A stretch of DNA of 64,000 nucleotides from Anaerolineae bacterium. Its GTDB lineage: Bacteria > Chloroflexota > Anaerolineae > Anaerolineales > UBA4823. Below the pieces are notes generated by a model that searched no databases, was not told the origin of the DNA, and saw only the letters and a list, made by a program, of their open reading frames with translations. The translations under genes and the position numbers were made by a program. Positions 52,688-60,928 of this stretch are shown here, one piece after another; position 1 is the first letter of the stretch; every line of letters starts with the position of its first letter. Where the stretch lies: the NCBI GenBank assembly GCA_003327455.1, contig QOQU01000001.1, positions 424,001 to 488,000 on the forward strand. Direction: 5' to 3'.

Positions 52688-53932
52688 ATGTCTCCTGAAA
52701 CACAAGTTGAACTATCCCTGAACGAGATGGCTTTTGGAGGAAGTGCCATGGGGCGTCTGGCAGATGGTCGAGCCATTTTCGTCCCCTATGCCCTGCCCGG
52801 TGAGCGCGTTTTGGTTGAGATTGTCGAGCAGAAGGCGCACCATGCCTTTGGCAAATTGTTAAATGTTCTGGAAGCATCCCCTCAGCGCATCCCTGCCCGC
52901 TGCGCGCACTTCGGCGAGTGTGGCGGATGTCATTATCAACACCTCCCGTACGAAGAACAGGTCTCCCTGAAGGCAAAGTTGCTCGCCGAACAATTGCAAC
53001 GCATTGGCGGGCTTCACGATTTGCCCTCTATTCAAATTCATCCCTCCCCGCTGCCGTGGCACTACCGTAACAGCTTACAATTCCATTTGACCAGCGCGGG
53101 GAAACCTGGCTTTCAGCGCGCTCAAAGCCATGAGACGCTTGCCATTGAGGAATGTTTTTTGCCCCTTGAGCCACTGGTGGATCTCTGGAAGCAAATCGAG
53201 ATCGATCCTGGCAGTGGGGTCGAGCGGGTGGTGCTGCGTTGCGACAGCGCCGAAAACATCCTGCTGATCCTGGAGAGCCAGAGTCCCCTGACTCCTGAGG
53301 TGCTGATCGAGGAACTGCCGCTTTCGGTGGTGCATCTCAGTCCGGCAGGGAGTCTGGTGATTGCCGGAAGTGAGCACTTGTGGATGGATGTCAAAGGGCA
53401 AAGGTTGCGCCTTTCGGCTGGGGCATTCTTTCAAGTTAACCTTGCCGTGGCAGAGCAAATCATTGAATTTCTGTTGAGTCACTTGGAGTTTTCAAACAGC
53501 GATACCCTCCTGGATGTCTACTGCGGTGGTGGATTATACAGCCTGTTCCTCGCCCCAAAGGTCAAAAGGTTGATTGGGATCGAGAGTTCGCCCCATGCCT
53601 GCCGCGATTTTGAAGTCAATCTGGATGCCTTTGATCATGTCGAATTATATGAAGCTGACGCCGAACAGGTGTTGCCGTCACTAAACCTTCAGCCCCAAAT
53701 CATTTTGCTCGATCCACCCCGCAGCGGTTTGAGCAAAATCGTTCGCCAATCTCTCTGGCAGCTTGCCCCTCCGCAGATTGCTTACGTCTCCTGCGATCCG
53801 GCAACCTTCGCTCGCGACGCCCGCTATTTTGCCCAAAACGGCTATCGTCTCGAACACCTTGCCTTCTTCGACATGTTCCCGCAGACGTATCAACCTGGGT
53901 GTCGCCTGTGCGTTCCTTTTCGGGAGAATTGA
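52688..53932 (+). CDS. rumA: 23S rRNA (uracil-5-)methyltransferase, RumA/RlmD type
   Basis: 414 residues. TRAM domain at the N terminus (FGGSAMGRLADGRAIFVPYALPGERVLVE), iron-sulfur Cys residues in CAHFGECGGCHYQHLPYEEQ, and a SAM-methyltransferase core: SAGAFFQVN, LLDVYCGGGLYSLFLA, GIESSPHACRD, LLDPPRSGL and the catalytic region AYVSCDPATFARD. The end deviates: after FDMFPQTYQ the family normally continues with a conserved His-Val-Glu-type strand, but here it reads PGCRLCVPFREN and stops. This is exactly where phage-like sequence begins, so the last 10 or so codons may have been replaced or frameshifted. The rest looks intact and probably active. Confidence 0.9.
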   Translation: MSPETQVELSLNEMAFGGSAMGRLADGRAIFVPYALPGERVLVEIVEQKAHHAFGKLLNVLEASPQRIPARCAHFGECGGCHYQHLPYEEQVSLKAKLLAEQLQRIGGLHDLPSIQIHPSPLPWHYRNSLQFHLTSAGKPGFQRAQSHETLAIEECFLPLEPLVDLWKQIEIDPGSGVERVVLRCDSAENILLILESQSPLTPEVLIEELPLSVVHLSPAGSLVIAGSEHLWMDVKGQRLRLSAGAFFQVNLAVAEQIIEFLLSHLEFSNSDTLLDVYCGGGLYSLFLAPKVKRLIGIESSPHACRDFEVNLDAFDHVELYEADAEQVLPSLNLQPQIILLDPPRSGLSKIVRQSLWQLAPPQIAYVSCDPATFARDARYFAQNGYRLEHLAFFDMFPQTYQPGCRLCVPFREN

Positions 53933-53960
53933 ACCGGGAATGTATAGCAAACATTATTAT
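53890..53960. other. Abrupt junction between chromosome and phage-like DNA
   Basis: Left of this point genes have mixed strands and G+C-richer codons; right of it every gene is on the plus strand, coupled, A+T-richer, with phage late functions. The methyltransferase loses its normal C terminus and the first phage gene lacks a ribosome-binding site and head genes upstream. No terminator or direct repeat marks the point. Either an attachment site after rearrangement or an assembly join. Confidence 0.75.
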
Positions 53961-55830
53961 GGGGATGCATGCAAATACCTACTACTATGCCGGAGGCTTT
54001 GATGACTGGTTTCTGGAAACGGACTCACAGCTTACAGCTGATGATTTGCTGTTATATTTTAAGTCGTCTTTACATGCAAACGGTGGGGATGCGACTTCGG
54101 ATGTAGATGCTTTGGCAGAGCCTGGTACAGTCACCCTTAAAGCAACAGATGGCGAGTATCCTGCAAGTGGCGTACTTTATACAAGGGCGGTTCCATGTGC
54201 TTTATCAGGCAGCGGTCGTGTAGCTGTCACAAGCGAATATACTGCAGGTGTTACGTCAGTGACTTTAGTAGAGACCAGCACAAGCGATGATCTTGAAGAA
54301 TGGTCTGCATGGCAGGCTGTGGGAACCAGCGGTGAACTTCAATCGCCAAATCGGCAATATATAAGGTTCCGTGTTACCCTTACCAGCAGCGATCCGTTGA
54401 AGACGCCAAAACTTCTGGAAATACAGCTTCATGATATACCGAAAGCGCCCTATGAGAAATTAGGCTTTGCCCGTCCTGTGGTTTTGGATAAAAACGGAGC
54501 ATGGGAAGCTGTTCTTGAAAATGCTTTTGATATCATTGTCACTGGTGAGGTGAACGGTGCGGATACGCTGGAATTCAAACTTCCATTCCATGATCCAAAA
54601 AGAAGCACGCTGGAAAATGAAAAACAAGTTCAAATCGCAAATGACATTTACCGGATCCGTACCTTAACGGACAATAAAAGAGAAGATGGGCGTGTTATCA
54701 CGCAAGTATATGCTGAAGCGGTGTTTTACGATCTATCTTTCAGTGCGGAAAAAGAACCTAGGGAATTCAATGCAGATACTGCAGATGTTCCGATGCAATA
54801 TGCACTTTTGGGTACAGGTTGGACAGTAGGAAATGTTACTGTCACTACGAAACGGACATGGCAGTGTACAGAAAAAAATGCCTTATCCATCCTTAGAGCA
54901 GTACAGAATATTTATGGTGGCGATCTTGTGTTTGACAGCGCCAACCGCCAGGTACACCTTTTGACTTTTAGCGGTACCGACAGCGGAGCGCTTTTTTCAT
55001 ATAGAAAGAACTTGAAAAGTATTCAGCGGGTAGTCGATACACGCGAATTAGTGACAAGGCTCTATGCTTATGGAAAGGACGGAATGACCTTCGCTTCAAT
55101 AAACGGAGGCAAGGAATATGTGGAAGATTACACTTTTTCCAGTGAAGTGAGGGTGTCGACGCTTGATTGTTCGTCGTTTACAAATCCGTATCAGATGCTG
55201 GAATATGCAAAAATGCGGCTTGCAGAATATTCGAAGCCTCGCGTTTCATATGTGTTGTCGGCCATGGATCTATCTGCACTGACCGGTTATGAGCATGAAG
55301 CATGGAAACTGGGTGATATTGTAACGGTAGACGATAAAGAACTAGGCCTTTTGGTAAAGACACGTGTTGTGCGAAGGCAGTACAACTTGCAGGAGCCTTG
55401 GAAAACAGTGATCGAGCTTTCAACTAAACTGCGGGAACTCGGCGATTCTTCAGCACAGTGGGACAAGGCAGCAGATGCGCTGTCCTCAGCAGAGTTGGTA
55501 AACCGTCAGGAAATTAAAGATATGGTACCATTCAACCATCTGCGCAATTCCAGGGCGGATGATGGTTTTGCCTACTGGGTCAATTCCGGTTTTGAAGTAG
55601 ACACTGAGAATGGTGTTTCGGGAACTGCTTCCTTCAAGGCTGTTGGTGTGCCTGGTATGACAAAGAGTCTGTCACAGACGGTATACCCAGCGACACGTAA
55701 AAGCTATACATTTTCAGCGCAGATTGCTTCCGAAAACCTTGAAAAGGGCGAAAACGGCCAAGTTGGTGTTGAGATAGTCATTGAATACGAGGACGGTACA
55801 ACAGAAACAAGATTTATAGACCTGATTTGA
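53959..55830 (+). CDS. Phage tail protein (tail-associated, prophage endopeptidase-like)
   Basis: About 623 residues from ATG 53959. The middle part (LGFARPVVLDKNGAWEAVLENAFDI, TLEFKLPFHDPKRSTLENEKQVQI, VYAEAVFYDLSF, FDSANRQVHLLTFSG, KSIQRVVDTRELVTRLYAYG) matches siphophage tail proteins that follow the distal tail protein and form the tail tip. The C-terminal part (FNHLRNSRADDGFAYWVNSGFEVD and following) resembles a carbohydrate-binding jelly-roll. The N-terminal residues include a run MHANTYYYAGGFDDWFLETD with no ribosome-binding site before it; the gene may be cut at its 5' end by the junction. Ends 10 bases before the next gene. Confidence 0.8.
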   Translation: MGMHANTYYYAGGFDDWFLETDSQLTADDLLLYFKSSLHANGGDATSDVDALAEPGTVTLKATDGEYPASGVLYTRAVPCALSGSGRVAVTSEYTAGVTSVTLVETSTSDDLEEWSAWQAVGTSGELQSPNRQYIRFRVTLTSSDPLKTPKLLEIQLHDIPKAPYEKLGFARPVVLDKNGAWEAVLENAFDIIVTGEVNGADTLEFKLPFHDPKRSTLENEKQVQIANDIYRIRTLTDNKREDGRVITQVYAEAVFYDLSFSAEKEPREFNADTADVPMQYALLGTGWTVGNVTVTTKRTWQCTEKNALSILRAVQNIYGGDLVFDSANRQVHLLTFSGTDSGALFSYRKNLKSIQRVVDTRELVTRLYAYGKDGMTFASINGGKEYVEDYTFSSEVRVSTLDCSSFTNPYQMLEYAKMRLAEYSKPRVSYVLSAMDLSALTGYEHEAWKLGDIVTVDDKELGLLVKTRVVRRQYNLQEPWKTVIELSTKLRELGDSSAQWDKAADALSSAELVNRQEIKDMVPFNHLRNSRADDGFAYWVNSGFEVDTENGVSGTASFKAVGVPGMTKSLSQTVYPATRKSYTFSAQIASENLEKGENGQVGVEIVIEYEDGTTETRFIDLI

Positions 55831-55840
55831 GGGTGGAGAT

Positions 55841-56035
55841 ATGGCATATTTCAATCAAATCGCACACAGTATTTCTCCCAAAAGTATCAGCAGAGTCAAG
55901 TCTATCACCATCAGGCTGTGCGTCACTGACTGCACCGGCACAGTGTACTTTACAGACTTATTGCTTCAGGGCGGCTCGGTTTCCACCGGTTGGATCGGGC
56001 ATGTATGCGAAATACAGTGGACATTAGACGGGTAG
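55841..56035 (+). CDS. Small phage tail-associated protein
   Basis: 64 residues with a GGTGGAG site. Contains ITIRLCVTDCTGTVYFTDLLLQGG, which closely parallels a segment of the next gene (KISDCTGIIYFTDLQLQDG). I do not recognise the family by name; similar short proteins occur between tail-tip and receptor-binding genes of Firmicutes phages. The two are probably diverged copies of one beta-rich module. Confidence 0.65.
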   Translation: MAYFNQIAHSISPKSISRVKSITIRLCVTDCTGTVYFTDLLLQGGSVSTGWIGHVCEIQWTLDG

Positions 56036-56044
56036 GTGAAATGG

Positions 56045-56620
56045 ATGCAGTTTTCAAGATTTGCAGAAACCATACAACTAAAAAGCAATAAACATGTGGT
56101 GGGCGTTACTGTGATACTCAAGATTTCCGACTGTACCGGAATAATCTATTTCACCGACCTGCAGCTTCAGGATGGAGATCAGTTGACAGGCTATACCGTT
56201 CACACGAGCAAAATGCTAACAAAGATGCAGGAAAACGGGCAGCCAGTCCTGCCTCGGCATTATAACGGTGTGGTGCGAACAGCAGAGACTGTAGTCTTAT
56301 TCAACCTTGGCAAAACTTCTGCTGGTCTTAACTGCTATATCTATCCTATACAGGATATGGCCGCAGGGAGTATTGAACTATCCCAAGGTGTAGGTGCGCA
56401 TAAGGTAAAGTTCCTTGACCCGGTTAATGCAGGCGATGAGCTGGCGCTCAAGGCTTCCACCCGCCAATGCCTTAAAAATGGAAGCCCCACTCGTAAGGAT
56501 GGGTTTTATCAATACTCTGCGGCATGGGATAGCAAACATATGGTGAAGCTGGAAGAGAGAAAATCGGCGCGGGTGCTCTTTGAATTTCAGGAGATGCAGG
56601 AAGGCGGTGATCGGTTGTGA
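56045..56620 (+). CDS. Phage tail-associated protein
   Basis: About 191 residues from ATG 56045, which follows AGGTGA; the frame can also start at GTG 56036 directly after the previous stop. The N-terminal 60 residues repeat the DCTG-YFTDL-LQ module of the preceding small gene; the rest (VLFNLGKTSAGLNCYIYPIQDMAAGSIELSQG, KVKFLDPVNAGDELALKASTRQC) is unidentified and beta-rich. The stop overlaps the GTG start of the GH18 gene by 4 bases. Probably part of the tail tip or fibre. Confidence 0.7.
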   Translation: MQFSRFAETIQLKSNKHVVGVTVILKISDCTGIIYFTDLQLQDGDQLTGYTVHTSKMLTKMQENGQPVLPRHYNGVVRTAETVVLFNLGKTSAGLNCYIYPIQDMAAGSIELSQGVGAHKVKFLDPVNAGDELALKASTRQCLKNGSPTRKDGFYQYSAAWDSKHMVKLEERKSARVLFEFQEMQEGGDRL

Positions 56621-59085
56621 GGGATTTCTTAAAAGGTAAGCGGTGCATGGTGTGGAGTTTTATGGGAAATGCCCGAATGTATGAAGCACTTAGAGACTAT
56701 GGTGACCGCTTTGATACGGTAGGCATTTTTACTTTTGAGGTTGACGCAACAGGCACAATCACTGAAACCGGTACCAGCATCAGCAGCATGCTTCCGTATA
56801 TTCAGAAATGGCCGCATATTAAGTGGCTACTCACAATTATGAATCATGGAATAGCCAATATTTTTACTGCACTTCGCAACAACGAGAATGGTGCAAAGGA
56901 TAAGTTTCTTACTGAAATCATCCGAATAATGAACAAGTATCCATGGTGCGCTGGGGTAGATATTGACTTGGAGCGTGGTGGCGGTTATGAAAACAAGGAT
57001 GCGGCGAATGCTTTATTTAGGGATATATACAATACAGTTAAGTGTTATGATGCAACAAAGCTTGTCAACATCTGCCTGCCGGGTATGACCGTTGTTCAAG
57101 GCTCGGTGGGCGGTGAAAATTGGTGTGTTTATGCTGATCTTAACAACTATTGCGATACTGCCGCCATCATGAGCTATGGCATGGCATGGGCGGGCTCTGC
57201 TCCCGGCCCAGTATCTCCTCGTGACTGGCTTGAGGGCATATATGATTATGCTGTTTCCGTTATGTCACCGGACAAGATATTCATGGGGTTGCCTGCTTAT
57301 GGCTGGAACTGGAGGATTCATGATACACCTGAAAACCTTGGAATAACCTATCGAGGAGTGTCTAATACCTACTATGCGGCTAAATACTGGATGACTGGGG
57401 TTTACAATTTCACAGGTGATGCGCCGCCCCAGCCGTTTATTCCAATTGTGGCTTACTGGGACGATTACAACAAGGTACCGTGGGCGCTGCCGCATGTATA
57501 CGATTATATGGAGGGCTGGGACGCCGTATCCTGGGAGTACCCGCTGCAAAAAGGAGTGTATAACAGGCGGAGGTATTTGACCGGCTACGGCAAGGAGCAG
57601 AAAGCGGAGTTTGGGACTGTATATATTGACAGAAATGGAGTTCCGGATGAATACGAAGGAAATGTCATTATTACCGAAGAGATGGCCTCGCTGGGAGATG
57701 ACCAGGCTTCAGCAGAGTACCGGTTCGAGATAACGGAAGCGGGATACTATGATGTCGTAGTACGGCTTTGCTTTCCCTACTGGGACAAAAATGCGATTGT
57801 AATTACTCTCGATGGTGACTCAAAGACTTTTTGCGAGAACCGTTTATGGTGGCCATACTGGAGAAGAACTTGCTGGTTGACACTTGCGAAGGGTGTATTT
57901 CTCCAAGAGGGAACGCATGCTGTCAGCATAAGTGGAGGTGCACCAGGAGTCCAGTTTTACGGTTTTAGGGTCTGCAGTGATTTTTCGGAGCATCCCTTTA
58001 CAGGTGAAGCCAGCTTTATGCTCTCTCCCCGGCAGTTCAAGGATGTAAATGGTGTTATGGTTGAGCCGGATCGAGGTTTTAAACTGACATTTGAAATGTT
58101 GCGAAGAAAACCCGACTCGGCGCTTATTTGGTATGAGGATTTTCGGGACAGGAACATCTTGCCTGAAAGCTACTGGACTGTGCTGGATGGCGAATGGGAT
58201 GTTTGGCAGGACCCAGATAGCACAGAAAGTCGTCCATATTCCCAGCTTGAGGGATATGGAAAACTTGCATGGAAATACGACGGATTTTCCGATATTCATA
58301 TCCGGGCAAGGCTGGCCTTCCCTCAAAATAGCAGCGGGCGGGCTGGGGTATTCCTTGGCGATATTTTCTGCTGCTTAAACTATGACACGCAAAGGGTCGA
58401 GCTTTATCAAGGTACTTCCTTGCTTGGCAGCTACTCCACTAGTTTCTCAAAAACTGCAGATGCCGATCTTCGTGCTAATCCAAATATGTATACCATAGAG
58501 ATGCGAAAACGCGGCAATAAGGTAAGAGTCTATTCCGGTGCAGCTTCAACTTTGCGTTTCACAGTGAATGTAAACGGTGGCAGCGGTTATGCAGGATACT
58601 GTTCAGACAACCGTACGGTATGCGAGCTGCTGCGGCTGGGCGATGCGTGGGTATATGAACCATACGAGCGTTTTGATGTGGAACTTCCGGATGGAACTAT
58701 AACCAGCTTTGGCAGGCTTGCTCGCACTGGTGTCACGTGGGATGATGAATTTCAGGTGTTTTCAGTAAATAGCGATGTGGAGGAATCGGTAACTCGCAGT
58801 GAGGACATTTCGATGGACTATGACTTTTTCCACTCGCAGCTTTTAGCGCTTTCTTGCGGTTATGACTATAAAGTAAAGATTATACCGAAAGATATCAATA
58901 TCTGGATATCCCGTCTCTTCCTCGGAGATGCAGATGGTTTTTCTATTCTGTATTATCAGGATGTAGACAGCCTTGTTTACTGGGCAAACGAAGCGGCTTA
59001 TCGGTGGAAACTGCGAGGTATAGCCATCTGGTCGCTTGGGCAGGAGGATATGCGACTGTGGGAAGCGCTTCCGAAGCAAATATAG
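56617..59085 (+). CDS. Phage tail protein with GH18 (chitinase-like) domain
   Basis: 822 residues starting with GTG overlapping the previous stop. Residues about 1-330 form a glycoside hydrolase family 18 barrel with the catalytic DxDxE in GVDIDLERGG (about 114-118), AIMSYGMAWAG and AWYDD-like IVAYWDDYNKVPWALPHVYDYMEGWDAVSWEY. The middle (about 340-700) holds jelly-roll carbohydrate-binding-like regions (YRFEITEAGYYDVVVRL, WYEDFRDRNILPESYWTVLDGEWDV). The last 40 residues (YYQDVDSLVYWANEAAYRWKLRGIAIWSLGQED) look like the closing strand of a GH18 barrel. It probably degrades cell-surface glycan during infection. Confidence 0.82.
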   Translation: MRDFLKGKRCMVWSFMGNARMYEALRDYGDRFDTVGIFTFEVDATGTITETGTSISSMLPYIQKWPHIKWLLTIMNHGIANIFTALRNNENGAKDKFLTEIIRIMNKYPWCAGVDIDLERGGGYENKDAANALFRDIYNTVKCYDATKLVNICLPGMTVVQGSVGGENWCVYADLNNYCDTAAIMSYGMAWAGSAPGPVSPRDWLEGIYDYAVSVMSPDKIFMGLPAYGWNWRIHDTPENLGITYRGVSNTYYAAKYWMTGVYNFTGDAPPQPFIPIVAYWDDYNKVPWALPHVYDYMEGWDAVSWEYPLQKGVYNRRRYLTGYGKEQKAEFGTVYIDRNGVPDEYEGNVIITEEMASLGDDQASAEYRFEITEAGYYDVVVRLCFPYWDKNAIVITLDGDSKTFCENRLWWPYWRRTCWLTLAKGVFLQEGTHAVSISGGAPGVQFYGFRVCSDFSEHPFTGEASFMLSPRQFKDVNGVMVEPDRGFKLTFEMLRRKPDSALIWYEDFRDRNILPESYWTVLDGEWDVWQDPDSTESRPYSQLEGYGKLAWKYDGFSDIHIRARLAFPQNSSGRAGVFLGDIFCCLNYDTQRVELYQGTSLLGSYSTSFSKTADADLRANPNMYTIEMRKRGNKVRVYSGAASTLRFTVNVNGGSGYAGYCSDNRTVCELLRLGDAWVYEPYERFDVELPDGTITSFGRLARTGVTWDDEFQVFSVNSDVEESVTRSEDISMDYDFFHSQLLALSCGYDYKVKIIPKDINIWISRLFLGDADGFSILYYQDVDSLVYWANEAAYRWKLRGIAIWSLGQEDMRLWEALPKQI

Positions 59086-59105
59086 TTTAGAAGTTTTATT
59101 AATTC

Positions 59106-59138
59106 AGCGCTTTGCTTTATAAGGCAGGGCGCTTTTTT
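59106..59138 (+). terminator. Terminator after the tail module
   Basis: A 10-bp stem from AGCGCTTTGC and GCAGGGCGCT (two G-U pairs, 8-base loop) followed by six T residues, 20 bases after the GH18 gene stop. It separates tail from lysis genes. Confidence 0.8.
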
Positions 59139-59174
59139 ATATGCAAAACTCAAGTTGAACGGAGGTTTAAGACA

Positions 59175-59594
59175 ATGAAAACAATATGGAACTGGGTACA
59201 GGCGGTTTTTACTGCTATTGGCGGATTTCTTGGCTGGTTTCTTGGAGGGCTGGATGGATTTTTATATGCACTCATCGCTTTTGTAGCCATTGACTATGTG
59301 ACCGGAGTGATGTGTGCCGTTGTAGACAGAAAGCTTTCGAGTGAAGTCGGGGCCAAGGGCATCTTTAAGAAAGTGCTTATTTTTGTACTTGTAGGTGTAG
59401 GACACATCATCGACAGCCAGGTGCTCGGTAATGGCGGGGCAATCCGCACAGCAGTGATTTTCTTTTACCTGAGTAACGAGGGAGTTTCAATTCTTGAGAA
59501 TGCTGCACATATAGGACTGCCCATTCCTGAAAAGCTGAAAAACGCATTGGAACAACTGCATGGTCGCTCAAATGAGGAGGATGAAAAGAAATGA
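59175..59594 (+). CDS. Phage holin (toxin secretion/phage lysis family)
   Basis: 139 residues with a GGAGG site. Three or so hydrophobic segments: [39 protein letters not shown] and [14 protein letters not shown]; the DYVTGV motif and conserved KGIFKKV are typical of the holin family that includes TcdE and Cph1-type holins. Charged C-terminal tail (RSNEEDEKK). Forms membrane holes to release the amidase encoded immediately downstream (4-base overlap). Confidence 0.92.
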   Translation: MKTIWNWVQAVFTAIGGFLGWFLGGLDGFLYALIAFVAIDYVTGVMCAVVDRKLSSEVGAKGIFKKVLIFVLVGVGHIIDSQVLGNGGAIRTAVIFFYLSNEGVSILENAAHIGLPIPEKLKNALEQLHGRSNEEDEKK

Positions 59595-60595
59595 AGCTTT
59601 TTACTAAATACATGACGCGAAACGATTGCTATACAGCAGGTCGGAAAATAACGCCTAAAGGAATCATGGTACATTCGACGGCTGTGCCGGGTGTAATGGC
59701 GGCTGAGTGGTTTTCCCGTTGGAACAAATCTTACAAAGCCGGTGAAATAAACAGGCAGGTATGTGTTCACGCTTTTGTAGACGATAAAGAGGTTTGGCAA
59801 TACTTGCCTTGGGATCATCGCGGGTGGCATGCAGGAGGAGCAGCCAACAATACCCATATTGGCTTTGAAATCTGTGAGCCTGCTGGGTTTTCGTATAAAT
59901 CCGGGTCGGTAATGGTGGGTTATGCTGCAGCAAAGCAGGAAGATTATTTCCGTAAAGCGTGGCAGAATGCGGTTGAACTCTGCGTTATGCTCTGCAAGAA
60001 GTACGGGCTTAATGAGAATAACATCATCTGCCACTCCGAAGGATATAAGCTCGGTATTGCCAGCAACCATGCTGATGTAATGCACTGGTTTCCCAAGCAT
60101 GGGGAGAATATGGACACTTTCCGTAAAGCAGTAAAAAAAGCACTGGAGAACAGTACAGATACCAATACTGATATTGGAGTTGGAGATATGGTGGAATTTA
60201 AGGACAGTGTAAAGAATTACTACCCCGGCAGTGTGGAAGTTCCAACGTGGGTCAAAAATGACTATTACCACAGGGTCACACAGACTTTATACAAAGGCAA
60301 GCCTGTTATAAAAGGTGGCAAAGAATGTGTTTTGCTTGGCAAAAAGGTAAAGAAATCCGGCGGTCAAGAGATTGCAGGCATAAACACTTGGGTAGCAAAA
60401 GAAAACCTTGTAATTGTAAACAGCATTCCTGATAACAAGGGCAATAGAACCTATACAGTGCAAAAAGGCGACACCTTATGGAGAATAGCGGAAAAAGAAC
60501 TCGGCAGAGGAACAAGATATCCGGAGATTAAGAAACTCAATGGCCTGACTTCAGATACTATTTACCCCGGACAAGTTCTGAAATTGCCTAAATAA
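59591..60595 (+). CDS. N-acetylmuramoyl-L-alanine amidase with C-terminal LysM (endolysin)
   Basis: 334 residues. Amidase_2 domain (about 1-175): [22 protein letters not shown] with the first zinc His, [23 protein letters not shown], and [24 protein letters not shown] with the others. Then a linker region (about 190-280, [17 protein letters not shown]) and a LysM domain ([31 protein letters not shown]). Lyses the cell wall at the end of infection. Overlaps the holin gene by 4 bases and is closed by a terminator. Confidence 0.95.
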   Translation: MKLFTKYMTRNDCYTAGRKITPKGIMVHSTAVPGVMAAEWFSRWNKSYKAGEINRQVCVHAFVDDKEVWQYLPWDHRGWHAGGAANNTHIGFEICEPAGFSYKSGSVMVGYAAAKQEDYFRKAWQNAVELCVMLCKKYGLNENNIICHSEGYKLGIASNHADVMHWFPKHGENMDTFRKAVKKALENSTDTNTDIGVGDMVEFKDSVKNYYPGSVEVPTWVKNDYYHRVTQTLYKGKPVIKGGKECVLLGKKVKKSGGQEIAGINTWVAKENLVIVNSIPDNKGNRTYTVQKGDTLWRIAEKELGRGTRYPEIKKLNGLTSDTIYPGQVLKLPK

Positions 60596-60601
60596 CGATA
60601 A

Positions 60602-60633
60602 AGGACAGCCAATCGCGGCTGTCCTAAGTTTTT
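60602..60633 (+). terminator. Terminator after the endolysin gene
   Basis: Perfect 9-bp stem AGGACAGCC / GGCTGTCCT, 6-base loop, then AAG and five T residues, seven bases after the endolysin stop. Confidence 0.9.
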
Positions 60634-60648
60634 ATAGGAGGTGCTTGA

Positions 60649-60867
60649 ATGATAGAGGCGGCTAATCATTTACCATATAACCCGCAGGAAACGAACTATA
60701 CAAAGATAACACAGGAGGAAATTCAAAGAGAGGTTGATTACTGGCGGGCATATAAAATCCTGCAAAAGATGCTTAAAGCGGGACTGATTTCAGAGGAAGA
60801 ATTCAACAAAATCGACAAGTTAAATCTTAAAACTTTCTCTCCGATGTACGCACAGCTTATGGCCTAA
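60649..60867 (+). CDS. SHOCT-like small protein preceding the recombinases
   Basis: 72 residues with a perfect GGAGGTG site. The C-terminal helix-turn-helix-like part YKILQKMLKAGLISEEEFNKIDKLNLKTFSPMYAQL fits the short SHOCT-type module (leucine at GLIS-x-EEF). Proteins of this type often lie next to serine recombinase cassettes in Firmicutes. It could be a recombination directionality factor or a small DNA-binding accessory; neither is shown. Confidence 0.7.
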   Translation: MIEAANHLPYNPQETNYTKITQEEIQREVDYWRAYKILQKMLKAGLISEEEFNKIDKLNLKTFSPMYAQLMA

Positions 60868-60928
60868 TTGGCTTGCTATTAGCGGCATACAGAGGTAACA
60901 TGTCACATGCCCAAAGGAGGTGAAAACA

